DNA from: Comamonas testosteroni ATCC 11996
Lineage (GTDB): Bacteria > Pseudomonadota > Gammaproteobacteria > Burkholderiales > Burkholderiaceae_C
Assembly: GCF_000241525.1 (NCBI RefSeq)
Contig: NZ_AHIL01000038.1
Span: 174,976-238,975 of the forward strand
Direction: 5' to 3'
DNA: 64,000 bases
Program-made: the position numbers and the translations under genes
Shown here: positions 42,879 to 51,347 of the stretch, piece after piece
Numbering within the stretch: the first letter of the stretch is position 1
How the letters are laid out: every line of letters starts with the position of its first letter
The notes under the pieces: model-generated
Told to the model about the DNA's origin: nothing
Seen by the model: only the letters and a program-made list of their open reading frames with translations
Databases searched by the model: none

Positions 42879-45016
42879 TCAGTCCGGCACGCGAATGGCT
42901 CCAGCGCTGACCTCAATCCTGTCTGCCGCTGCCGGAGTACCGGCAATCAGCGGCAGATTGGCTGGCTGTATGGCCGGTGCCTGACCCGGGTTGCCACCAC
43001 GCGGCACGGTGCGCACCACCTGGCTGGGAGGCAGCGCCTTGCCGTTGGCAAGGTGGTCATACATGGCATCGAGCGCGCGGTTCAGATAGACATGCAGCGG
43101 GATGTAACGCGTGTCGTAACCCGGCAGCACGGCGGGCAGGCCGATGAAGCTGTCGAAGTGCTGGGCATTTGTGACCTCCACATAGCTGAGCTTGCTGGCA
43201 GCGCCTTCCACCCTCCGGTTGAGCGCCACATAGGGCCGCGTCGTGTGGTTCACGGGCAGCAGCGCATCCGCACGGCCATGGACGATGATGGCCGGCTTGC
43301 CCTGCAGATTGCCGTTGCGTCTTGTCTCGTCGATACCGGCCTGTAGCGCCCTGGCGGAGCCATCGTTGCCTGTGACGAGATTGCGCAGGCACAGCGCACC
43401 CGGCGTGTTCCAGTCGGCCACGCCCGAGTTCACCGAGACGGAGAGGAAATCGCGCGCGGCACCGAACTTGCCCTTGTTGTTGATGAGCTGCACGCCGCTC
43501 GATGGCGGCACGCCGTTGCCCGTGGAGAACATGCTGGCCAGCGCCCCGGGGGCCAGCGGCGTCACTGCGCCCGCAGCCGTCGCTCCGGCATAACTGTAGC
43601 CGCAGAGGTTGTCCCTCACGCTGGCGCGCGAGAGCGAGTTGGCAAAGGTGACCGACACGGCGGGCGCCACCTCAAAGGCGGCCAGCGAGGCATGCAGCTC
43701 GCTGGACTCCGGCTCCCACCCATAGTCGCGCAGCCTCTGCAAAGCTTCTTCGGCCTGGGCAGCCGTGGTCGTGGTGTTCAGCAAACCGGCAGTCCTGAGT
43801 GCCGCACAGCGGTTGGGGTAATCGGCAGAGCTGTGCTGGCAAAGCCTGCGGCAAACGCTGCCGCATAGGGCGAGCCGCTGACCGACGCCGCCAGCGAGGC
43901 GCAGGATTGATAGAGGTTGGCATAGCTCGTGAAGTCCACCAGCGTCTTGCCCACCACAGGCAGTGCCGTGCCACCGCGCTGCACGGTTACGCCGGGGTTG
44001 AGGGGCAATTCAACCGCTGGCTCGGACACGGCCACGCCGTTGATCAGCCCCTGCGAGTCCTGCTCGGCGGCGGCAATCGCCGCGCCGCCGCCGTTGGAGA
44101 TGCTTGATGCAATGACGATGGTGTTGCTCTGCTTGAGCGTACGCAGACGTTCGCCCAGAATGTTGCGGTCCCCATAGCGCTCGTTGAGCACGTAGTAGGC
44201 GAACTCCACGGCCTGCAGCGTGGTACGGCCCCAGTCCTTCTCTGGGTTCTGGCCCGAGTGCGCATGCTTGAAGGCAAAGCGGTTGGGCGTGGCAGTGTTG
44301 AAGGCGGCCAGTTCGCCAGCCGTGAGTCCCGCATTGAATGCAGCCTGCTTGCCCGCTGCGGCAGCCGTGCTGCGCGTGCCGTCGATCAGCGCCACGGTGT
44401 CGTTCATGAGGTCGTGCGGAGCGGCGCCCGTGCCCTTGTCGGAATAAGCCACTGCGCAGCCGCGCTTGAGCCCCCATTCGCCTGTGGTGATGGCGCCGTA
44501 CACGCCGCGCGAGCCCGAAGCCGTGGCGGTGATGATGCAGGCCTTCCTTGGGTCAAAGCTGGCCGGCACCTGCACCATGAGCGTGACGTTCTTGCGGCCC
44601 GAGCCGTCGTCCGAAAACGCTATGTACTCGGTGCCGGCAATCCTGCCTTCGCCGGCCGTCACTCGGCCCTGCGCATCCACATTGGGGCCGTAGAGCGTGC
44701 CGTAGCCACCCGCGGCTGTCATGTCCAGCATGGCGCGGTAGTTGGTGTAAATGGCCAGGCGGCGCAGCTCAGCCGCCGTGGGCTGGAGCGCAATCGCGAC
44801 GCCAGGCGCCGTGGCCGAGGCCAGGCCGCTCTTGCCCATGCCCGCGGTCAGCAAGTCATCGCTGCTGCCGTCATAGCTCTGTTGCCGCACCGCGCCCAGG
44901 TAGCCGGGTTTGGCATTGAGCTCGCCTCCATCGCCTCCCCCGCAGGCGGTCAGCACGGCAGCCGCCAGCACCACAAGGGCTGCTGGCGGCAAGGCAATCG
45001 CATAGGTCTTCTGCAT
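42879..45016 (-). pseudogene. 3-hydroxybutyrate-oligomer hydrolase, split by a frameshift
   Basis: Two overlapping minus-strand frames form one protein of about 710 residues of the 3HBOH family (hydrolyses short 3-hydroxybutyrate oligomers from PHB breakdown). The first (45016-43778) has a lipoprotein signal (VLTAC-GGG) and the nucleophile region SSISNGGGAAIA; the second (to 42879) carries the C-terminal half with HGRADALLPVNH and NAQHFDSF. The join is at a C4 run (43815-43818, G4 on plus), where one extra C restores NRCAALRTAGLL. This may be a genuine mutation, a phase switch or a sequencing error. It is the last gene of the liv-type operon, 57 bases after livM. Confidence 0.85.
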
Positions 45017-45073
45017 GGGCTTTGTCTCCTGTCGTAGTGAAAGCAGTCAGAGAAGGGGTGCCAGTAAAAGATG

Positions 45074-46144
45074 TCAGGGTTTGCGCGCCGCAGCTGCGCG
45101 CAGCCGCCCCACCACGCCGGTAGGGAAGTAGTAGACCGACAGCACGAACAGCAGACCCAGCCACAGCAGCCAGCGGTCGGGCGACAGCAGCGCGGACAGC
45201 CATGACAGGCTGACGGAGGCTTCGCTGCCCAGCCGCAGCAAATCCTGCAGATAGCTTTGTGCGATCAGAAAGATGACGGAGCCGATCACCGCGCCATAAA
45301 TCGTGCCCATGCCGCCGATGACGACGATGAGCAGGCAGTCCATCATGATCTCGAAGGACAGCGTGGTGTCCGGCCCGTTGTAGCGCAGCCAGACCGCCAG
45401 CATGGCACCGGCCACGCAGGCGAACAAGGCCGACAGCACGCTGGAGGTGGTGCGATAGACCACCACGCGGTAGCCAATGGCCTCGGCGCGGAATTCGTTC
45501 TCGCGAATCGCCTGCAGCACGCGGCCGAACGGCGAATTGACAATGCGCAGCAGCATCAGTACCAGAACCACGGCCACGGCAAACAGCAGGTAGTAGCTGA
45601 TGATCCTGCCGTCGATGAGGATGCCGAAGATCTCGTTCTCGAACGGCTCGAAGCTGGGCGACAGCCATTCGGGCATCTTGAAGGTCAGGCCATCCTCGCC
45701 TCCCGTCCAGTCGGATAGCTGCGACGCCAGGGTCTGGAATGCAGCCGCCACCGCCAGCGTGATCATGGCAAAGAAGATGGCGCGCACACGCAGGGAGAAC
45801 AGGCCGATGGCCAGGGACAGAACGAGCGACACCAGCAGCGCCGCACCCAGCCCCAGGGCCAGCGCCCCCCAGCCCGGGCCCAGCTTGCCAGAGGCAATGG
45901 CCACGCCATAGGCGCCTATGCCGAAGAACATGGTGTGGGCAAAGCTGACGATGCCGGTATAGCCCAGAAGCAGGTCAAAGCTGGCCACCAGCACCACAAA
46001 GATCAGCACCTTTGCTGCCACATTGAGCGCCTTGACACCGGGAAAGGCAAACGGCGCCACGGCAAGGCCGATGAGAATGGCCAGCAGCATCACGGCCAGC
46101 ACGCGACTGCGCGGCAGATCGCCCGAGAGCAAACGGTTCAACAT
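45074..46144 (-). CDS. LivM-like ABC permease
   Basis: A 356-residue inner-membrane permease of the branched-chain amino-acid (HAAT) type with about nine to ten hydrophobic segments and the BPD_transp_2 fold (LLGYTGIVSFAHTMFFGIGAY; GGMGTIYGAVIGSVIF). It pairs with the LivH-like permease encoded at 46268-47251. It is the fourth transporter gene after livK and precedes the oligomer hydrolase. HAAT transporters also carry amides, urea and small carboxylates, so branched-chain amino acids need not be the substrate. Confidence 0.9.
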   Translation of the reverse strand: MLNRLLSGDLPRSRVLAVMLLAILIGLAVAPFAFPGVKALNVAAKVLIFVVLVASFDLLLGYTGIVSFAHTMFFGIGAYGVAIASGKLGPGWGALALGLGAALLVSLVLSLAIGLFSLRVRAIFFAMITLAVAAAFQTLASQLSDWTGGEDGLTFKMPEWLSPSFEPFENEIFGILIDGRIISYYLLFAVAVVLVLMLLRIVNSPFGRVLQAIRENEFRAEAIGYRVVVYRTTSSVLSALFACVAGAMLAVWLRYNGPDTTLSFEIMMDCLLIVVIGGMGTIYGAVIGSVIFLIAQSYLQDLLRLGSEASVSLSWLSALLSPDRWLLWLGLLFVLSVYYFPTGVVGRLRAAAARKP

Positions 46145-46233
46145 CCCATTAACCTTTCATCTCTTTGGCGGCGAATTGCTCGAACTGGGCATGCACCCGG
46201 CCAGCGGCCACCAAGCAAGGGCCTACCCACAGC

Positions 46234-46263
46234 GAGGGGGCAGGCGCGAAGCGACTCAGGGAG
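46234..46263 (-). repeat. Dispersed intergenic repeat, copy 2
   Basis: Reads CTCCCTGAGTCGCTTCGCGC... on the minus strand, matching 39332-39360 with one gap and a few changes. It lies in the 123-base spacer between the two liv permease genes, so it would be part of the operon's mRNA. Confidence 0.6.
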
Positions 46264-46267
46264 CATC

Positions 46268-47251
46268 TCATCGGTTCGCCACCGGATAGACACCCTGGGG
46301 CCGCCAGAGCAGGATCGCGACCATCAGAGCGATATTGGAAAACAGCGCCACCTTGGGCACGAGAAAGCCCGTGTAGTTGGCCATCAGCCCCACCAGCAGT
46401 GCTCCGATGAGAGCGCCGCCGGTACTGCCCAACCCGCCGATGATGATGACGATGAAGATCAGCACATTGACCTGGGCGCCCATCTGCGGAATCACGTTCT
46501 GCTGGTACAGCCCCCACATCACACCGCCCAGCCCGGCCAGGGCCGAGCCGGCCACAAACACGCCTATGAACAGGCTGCGCACCCGGTAGCCAAGCGCCTC
46601 GACCATCTCGCGATCCTGCACGCCGGCGCGAATCAGCAGGCCCAGCTTGGTGCGCGCGAGCGTCCAGGCCAGCCCCGCGAACACCAGCGCGCCCACCAGC
46701 ACGGCAAACACGCGGTACTTCTCCACGGCCGCATCGCCCAGCAGCCAGGCGCCCTTCATGGCGTCGGGCAGTGGCAGCGGTATCTGCTGCGGGCCCCAGA
46801 TGACCTTGATCAGCTCCTCGCCGATGATCATGCCGCCCATGGTGATGAGAATCTGCTTGAGGTGCTGGCCATAGACCGGGCGCACGATGAAGCGCTCGAA
46901 CGCCAGACCCACGGCGCCGGCCACCAGCATCGCCACCAGCATGGCCGCAAAGACGGCCGCCAGATTGCGCCAGAGCTGGTCCGAGCCGGTCCAGTCACCC
47001 ATGACGCCGAGCACGCTGGTGGCCACAAAGGCGCCGAGCGCGATAAACACGCCGTGCCCGAAGTTCAGCACATCCATCAGGCCGAACACCAGCGTCAGGC
47101 CCGAAGCGATGATGAAGACGATCATGCCCATGGCCAGTCCTGCCACCGTCAGCGTCAGCCAGGTGCTGGGCGAGCCCACCAGCGGCAGCGTCACCAGCGC
47201 CAGCAGCGGCACCAGCAACAGCGGCTTGTAATCCATATCCTTGAAGCTCAT
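46268..47251 (-). CDS. LivH-like ABC permease
   Basis: A 327-residue inner-membrane permease of the branched-chain amino-acid transporter type, with the BPD_transp_2 motifs LMDVLNFGHGVFIALGAF and GGLGSTGGALIGALLVG. About eight to nine hydrophobic segments. GGAG lies before the ATG. Partner of the LivM-like protein. It follows livF after a 94-base gap, and a repeat element separates it from livM. Confidence 0.92.
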   Translation of the reverse strand: MSFKDMDYKPLLLVPLLALVTLPLVGSPSTWLTLTVAGLAMGMIVFIIASGLTLVFGLMDVLNFGHGVFIALGAFVATSVLGVMGDWTGSDQLWRNLAAVFAAMLVAMLVAGAVGLAFERFIVRPVYGQHLKQILITMGGMIIGEELIKVIWGPQQIPLPLPDAMKGAWLLGDAAVEKYRVFAVLVGALVFAGLAWTLARTKLGLLIRAGVQDREMVEALGYRVRSLFIGVFVAGSALAGLGGVMWGLYQQNVIPQMGAQVNVLIFIVIIIGGLGSTGGALIGALLVGLMANYTGFLVPKVALFSNIALMVAILLWRPQGVYPVANR

Positions 47252-47345
47252 GCAGGCTCCTTCCGATTGCCCGCCAACACGGCCAGATCCATGGCGGCTT
47301 GCGATTGAGACATAAAGACGGATGGCATGTCCGATGCGACTCCCT

Positions 47346-48080
47346 TCATAAGGACAGCCCCAGCAGCGACTGCTGCAGCTGCGCGTCGGCCGCCAGATCG
47401 GCCATGCGGCCCGCGTGGATGACTCGGCCGTTGTCCATCACGGCCACGCCGTCGCCCAGGCGTTTGGCGAAGTCGATGTTCTGCTCCACCAGCAAGATGC
47501 TCACGCCGCTGGCCTTGAGCTGGGCGAAGGCCTCGATCATGTTGTTGATGATGGCGGGAGCCAGGCCCTTGCTGGGCTCGTCGACGATCAGCAGATCGCG
47601 CGGCTCGACAATGGCGCGCGCCACGGCCACCATCTGCTTCTGCCCGCCGCTGAGCTTGCCAGCGGGCGCATTCCAGAACTTCTGCACGGCCGGGAACAGC
47701 TGGTAAATCCAGTCCAGCCGGGCAGCATCCATCTGGCCCGCATGGGCGGCGGCGCGTGCTGCCAGCAGCAGGTTTTCCTTGACCGTGAGATCGGCAAAGA
47801 TGCCCATGTTCTCGGGCACATAGGCAATATTCAGGCGTGCAATGGCCGGCGTGGACAGCTGGGCAATGTCCTTTTGCGCAAACCGGATGCGGCCCTGGCT
47901 GGCCTGCCACAGGCCCATGATGGTGCGCAGCGTGGTGGTCTTGCCGGCGCCGTTGCGGCCCAGCAGCATGGTGACCTCGCCCTGCGGCACGATCAGGTCC
48001 ACGCCATGCAGTATGTGATAGGCGCCTATATGGGTATGGACGCCGGACAATTGCAGCAAGGGGGCGGATGCCTGGTTCAT
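47346..48080 (-). CDS. LivF-like ABC ATPase
   Basis: A 244-residue ATPase with Walker A GRNGAGKTT, signature LSGGQKQM, Walker B LLIVDEPS and the EQN segment (LLVEQNIDFA) typical of LivF. It overlaps the livG end by four bases (ATGA), so the two ATPases are translationally coupled. Confidence 0.93.
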   Translation of the reverse strand: MNQASAPLLQLSGVHTHIGAYHILHGVDLIVPQGEVTMLLGRNGAGKTTTLRTIMGLWQASQGRIRFAQKDIAQLSTPAIARLNIAYVPENMGIFADLTVKENLLLAARAAAHAGQMDAARLDWIYQLFPAVQKFWNAPAGKLSGGQKQMVAVARAIVEPRDLLIVDEPSKGLAPAIINNMIEAFAQLKASGVSILLVEQNIDFAKRLGDGVAVMDNGRVIHAGRMADLAADAQLQQSLLGLSL

Positions 48081-48844
48081 GCGTCCTCCTTCACGGCATT
48101 GCCGAGATAGGCCTGCTGCACCACGGGCGATGCAATGACCTCGGCCGGCTTGCCGTCGGCGACCAACTGTCCATTGGTCAGCACGATGATGCGGTCGGCG
48201 AGTTCGCGCACCACATCCATCTTGTGCTCCACCAGCAGGATGATCTTGCTGCGATCCTTCTTGAGTTCGCGTATCAGGTCCAGAATCACTGGTGCCTCGT
48301 CATGGCTCATGCCCGCCGTGGGCTCGTCAAACATATAGACCTGAGGCTCCAGCGCCATCAGCAGCGCCACCTCCAGCTTGCGCTGGTCGCCATGCGGCAG
48401 GCTGGCGACCAGGGTGTCGGCTCGCTCGGACATGGAGACCCGCTCCAGGATCTGCCGGGCGCGCTGCGTGACCGCCCGGTGATCGCTCCAGATGCTCCAG
48501 AGGTTCAAGCCGCGCCGATGCGCCCCGCTCATACTGGCCTGCACTGCCAGGCGCACGTTCTCCTGCACGCTGAGATTCGGAAAGAGATTCGTGAGCTGAA
48601 AGGCCCGGCCCAGCCCGGCGCGCGTGCGCGCCGATGCGGGCAGGCCGCTCAGATCACGCCCCCCCAGCGTGACCGTGCCGGAACTGGCTTTGAGCTGGCC
48701 CGAGATCAGATTGAAATAAGTGGTCTTCCCGGCCCCATTGGGGCCCACGATGGCCGTGAGCGTGCCCGGCTCGAACGAGCAGGTGACAGCGTTCACGGCC
48801 ACATGGCCGCCAAAGCGGATGGTGAGCTTGTCTGTGGTCAGCAT
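48077..48844 (-). CDS. LivG-like ABC ATPase
   Basis: A 255-residue ATPase with Walker A GPNGAGKTTYFNLISG, LivG-type insert (TRAGLGRAFQLTNLFPNLSV), signature SLPHGDQRKLEVALLMA and Walker B VYMFDEPTAGM. The ATG at 48844 gives the family N-terminus; the frame is open 28 codons further. The signature Gly-Gly is replaced by His-Gly (LPHGDQR), as in most LivG proteins. It lies 139 bases after livK. Confidence 0.92.
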   Translation of the reverse strand: MLTTDKLTIRFGGHVAVNAVTCSFEPGTLTAIVGPNGAGKTTYFNLISGQLKASSGTVTLGGRDLSGLPASARTRAGLGRAFQLTNLFPNLSVQENVRLAVQASMSGAHRRGLNLWSIWSDHRAVTQRARQILERVSMSERADTLVASLPHGDQRKLEVALLMALEPQVYMFDEPTAGMSHDEAPVILDLIRELKKDRSKIILLVEHKMDVVRELADRIIVLTNGQLVADGKPAEVIASPVVQQAYLGNAVKEDA

Positions 48845-48983
48845 GGATGAAAAGGAGAGATTCCGGGCATGGCGGCAGGCAGTCGCAAGAATTTCAGGCC
48901 AAAGCAGGCTCCAGCGCTTGGTGGACAAGCGCCATCAGCTATCAAAATTGGAATTGGCACCCGCTGCATTGCGGGCCCCTCAG

Positions 48984-50171
48984 TCATCGCCCGTTGCGCA
49001 CGGGAACGTTCATTTCCTCAGGCTTGATCTCGCGCACCAGCTCGGGCACGCCCCAGGCCATGGCCGGATCGTTCTTGATCCTGAAGTGGTACATGCTCTG
49101 CATGGCCTGGTGATCTTCCTTGCGGAAGGTCATGACGCCCTTGGGTGTATCGAAGCTCATGCCTTCCAGGGCCTTGATCAAGGTGTTGGTCTTGGTGTCG
49201 CCGCCAGTTTTCTTGAGTGCCGTGACAACGGCCATGGCGGCTGAGAAACCGCCCGCCGTGAAGAAGTCGGGCGGAGCCTTGAACTGCTTGTAGCTCATGG
49301 AGACCAGGGCTTCGTTCACCGGATTCTTGGGAATGCCGAAGTAGTAGTAGGTGGCGCCTTCCATGCCCGGCAGATTCTTGTAGGCAGCCATGGCCGGCAG
49401 GATGTTGCCGCCCGTGGCAATCTCGATGCCGTAGCGCTTGAGGTCCATGTCGGCGATCTTGAAGGGATTGCCGGCACCGGCCCAGACAATCCAGATCACC
49501 TTCTTGCCCGGAACATCCTTGAGCCTGTCAATCAGGCGCTGGGCCCCGGCCGTGAAATCGGTGGTGGCTGCAGGCAGATACTCCTCGTGCACCAGCTTGC
49601 CCTTCTTGACCGCCTCCTTGAAGGCCTTGACGCCGTCGCGGCCGAAGGCATTGTCCTGGGCCAGTGTCGCAATGGTCACGCCAGCCCTGTCGATGGCCAC
49701 GGCATTACTGATCGCGTCCTGGCTGGAGTTGCGGCCGGTACGGAAGATGTACTTGTTCCACTTGTCGCCGGTAATGGAGTCGGCCACGGCGGGCTCGACG
49801 ATCAGGATCTTCTTGTACTCCTCGGCCACGGGCAGCATGGCCAGCGCCACGCCCGACGCGCTGGGGCCGACAGCCAGATCGGCCTTGTCGTCCGAATAGG
49901 CAGCGGCCAGCAGGCTCTTGCCCAGGTCGGGCTTGCCCTGGTCGTCTTTCTCGATCACCACCAGCTTCTTGCCTGCCACCGTCATGCTGCCGCCTGTGGC
50001 GTATTCAAGCCCCATCAGCAGCCCGGCCTGCGTCTGCTTGCCATAGGCCTCCAACGGCCCAGTCTTGCTGTAGACATGAGCAATGCGGATTTCAGATTGC
50101 GCCAGGGCGCCGGGAACATGAGCCACCATGGCCGCCAGAACGGCCGCCTGCAGCAGGCTGCGCTTGTGCAT
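48984..50171 (-). CDS. LivK-like periplasmic substrate-binding protein
   Basis: A 395-residue type I periplasmic binding protein with a signal peptide (ends PGALA-QS) and the Peripla_BP_6 fold (IRIAHVYSKTGPLEAYGKQTQAGL). It is the first gene of the transporter operon, behind a sigma-54 promoter. A CCCGC/GCGGG hairpin (48960-48975) follows its stop, a usual device for making more binding protein than permease. Neighbouring acetoacetyl-CoA synthetase and 3-hydroxybutyrate-oligomer hydrolase suggest a hydroxybutyrate, acetoacetate or related ligand in place of an amino acid; this is inference. Confidence 0.9.
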   Translation of the reverse strand: MHKRSLLQAAVLAAMVAHVPGALAQSEIRIAHVYSKTGPLEAYGKQTQAGLLMGLEYATGGSMTVAGKKLVVIEKDDQGKPDLGKSLLAAAYSDDKADLAVGPSASGVALAMLPVAEEYKKILIVEPAVADSITGDKWNKYIFRTGRNSSQDAISNAVAIDRAGVTIATLAQDNAFGRDGVKAFKEAVKKGKLVHEEYLPAATTDFTAGAQRLIDRLKDVPGKKVIWIVWAGAGNPFKIADMDLKRYGIEIATGGNILPAMAAYKNLPGMEGATYYYFGIPKNPVNEALVSMSYKQFKAPPDFFTAGGFSAAMAVVTALKKTGGDTKTNTLIKALEGMSFDTPKGVMTFRKEDHQAMQSMYHFRIKNDPAMAWGVPELVREIKPEEMNVPVRNGR

Positions 50172-50230
50172 GTGTTGTCTCCTTGAGGATGGATGCGGTG
50201 TGTCCGCTTGTCTTTGTATGGTGTGCAGTT

Positions 50231-50246
50231 AGCAGTCTTCGTGCCA
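50231..50246 (-). promoter_or_regulatory. Sigma-54 (-24/-12) promoter of livK operon
   Basis: On the minus strand TGGCACG-AAGA-CTGCT matches the sigma-54 consensus TGGCACG-N4-TTGCW at all but one position, with the essential GG and GC exactly spaced. It lies 60 bases before the livK start. A matching activator gene is at 53422-54972, and a palindrome lies farther upstream. Confidence 0.8.
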
Positions 50247-50300
50247 GTCTGGTTTCCCTCTGAGTCCTGTTATGGTCCGCGCCCCTATTGCCTCAAAATC

Positions 50301-50330
50301 AGACAAAAAAATGTCTTAAAAAAAGACATT
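50301..50330. promoter_or_regulatory. Probable upstream activator site for the sigma-54 promoter
   Basis: A perfect palindrome AATGTCTT-5-AAGACATT (50310-50330), with a further AGACA half-site at 50301-50305 that pairs with TGTCT. Three half-sites in A-rich DNA lie about 55-85 bases upstream of the -24 element, where an enhancer-binding protein would bind. Confidence 0.6.
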
Positions 50331-50389
50331 GCATGTTTTCCATACACTACTTCTGGCTTAGCCTCGGCCGGGGTTCCAGCGCCATGAAA

Positions 50390-50411
50390 AAGGATCACCG
50401 CGGTGATCCTT
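50390..50411 (-). terminator. Terminator after the amidohydrolase gene
   Basis: The perfect palindrome AAGGATCACCG/CGGTGATCCTT with a run of A on the plus strand (T on minus), eight bases from the amidohydrolase stop. It separates the aacS-amidohydrolase transcript from the livK promoter. Confidence 0.85.
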
Positions 50412-50418
50412 GTGTTCT

Positions 50419-51300
50419 TTACGCTGCTTCGCGCTTTTTGTCGAGTTCCAGCAGCCGCACGGCGTTGTCCTTGAGAATGCCGGGCATGACCTCGGGCTTG
50501 AAGCCGGCGACCTCGAAGTCCTTCATCCAGCGCTCTGGCGTAATCAGCGGGAAGTCGCTGCCAAACAGCACACGGTCCTTGAGCAAGGTGTTGGCGTACT
50601 GCACCAGTTGCTTGGGGAAATACTTGGGACTCCAGCCCGAAAGATCGATCCAGACATTGGGCTTGTGCAGCGCCACCGAGATTGCCTCGTCCTGCCAGGG
50701 AAAGCTCGGGTGGGCCATGACGATCTGCATATCGCCGAAGTCCACGGCCACATCGTCCAGCAGCATGGGGTTGCTATAGGCCAGACGCAGGCCGCCGCCG
50801 CACTTCATGCCGCTGCCGATGCCGCTGTGGCCGGTGTGGAAGATGGCGGGCAGCTTGTAGTGGTTGATGACCTCGTAGATGGGCCAGGCCATGCGGTCGT
50901 AGGGATGGAAGCCCTGCACCGTGGGATGGAACTTGAAGCCCTTGACGCCGCATTCGGTGATCAGGCGCTCGGCCTCGCGCGCGCCCATCTTGCCCTTGTG
51001 CGGGTCGATGCTGGCGAACGCCACCATCATGTCGCTGTTCTCGCGCGCGGCATCGGCAATCTCTTCGTTGGGGATGCGGCGGCGACCCAGCTGCGCCTCG
51101 CTGTCCACCGTGAACATCACCAGACCGATCTTGCGCTCGCGGTAGTAGGCAATGGTTTCGGCGATGGTCGGCCGCAGCGAGCTGCCGAAGTATTTGTCGG
51201 CCGCGCGGTCGTACTCCTCACCATAGCTGTCAAAGGGATTGCGGCAGCTGACTTCCGCATGGGTGTGGAAGTCGATGGCGATCAGATCTTGATGGTTCAT
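50419..51300 (-). CDS. Amidohydrolase-2 family (ACMSD-like) enzyme
   Basis: A 293-residue metal-dependent hydrolase/decarboxylase with His12-X-His14 (DFHTHAEV), a further metal His in the IFHTGHSG and MAHPSFPW segments, and a catalytic Asp in LFGSDFPLITPERW. The family contains decarboxylases of the ACMSD type, hydratases and lactonases. It sits 47 bases downstream of acetoacetyl-CoA synthetase on the same strand, so the two are likely cotranscribed. Its specific reaction cannot be named. Confidence 0.87.
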   Translation of the reverse strand: MNHQDLIAIDFHTHAEVSCRNPFDSYGEEYDRAADKYFGSSLRPTIAETIAYYRERKIGLVMFTVDSEAQLGRRRIPNEEIADAARENSDMMVAFASIDPHKGKMGAREAERLITECGVKGFKFHPTVQGFHPYDRMAWPIYEVINHYKLPAIFHTGHSGIGSGMKCGGGLRLAYSNPMLLDDVAVDFGDMQIVMAHPSFPWQDEAISVALHKPNVWIDLSGWSPKYFPKQLVQYANTLLKDRVLFGSDFPLITPERWMKDFEVAGFKPEVMPGILKDNAVRLLELDKKREAA

Positions 51301-51347
51301 GGGTGGGTCTGCTTTGGGTATTGAGTGAAATCAGCCTCAAGCGCTTG

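Noticed and set aside
45935..47308. 457-residue plus-strand frame opposite livH and livM
   Set aside because: His/Gln-rich antisense shadow of the permease genes.
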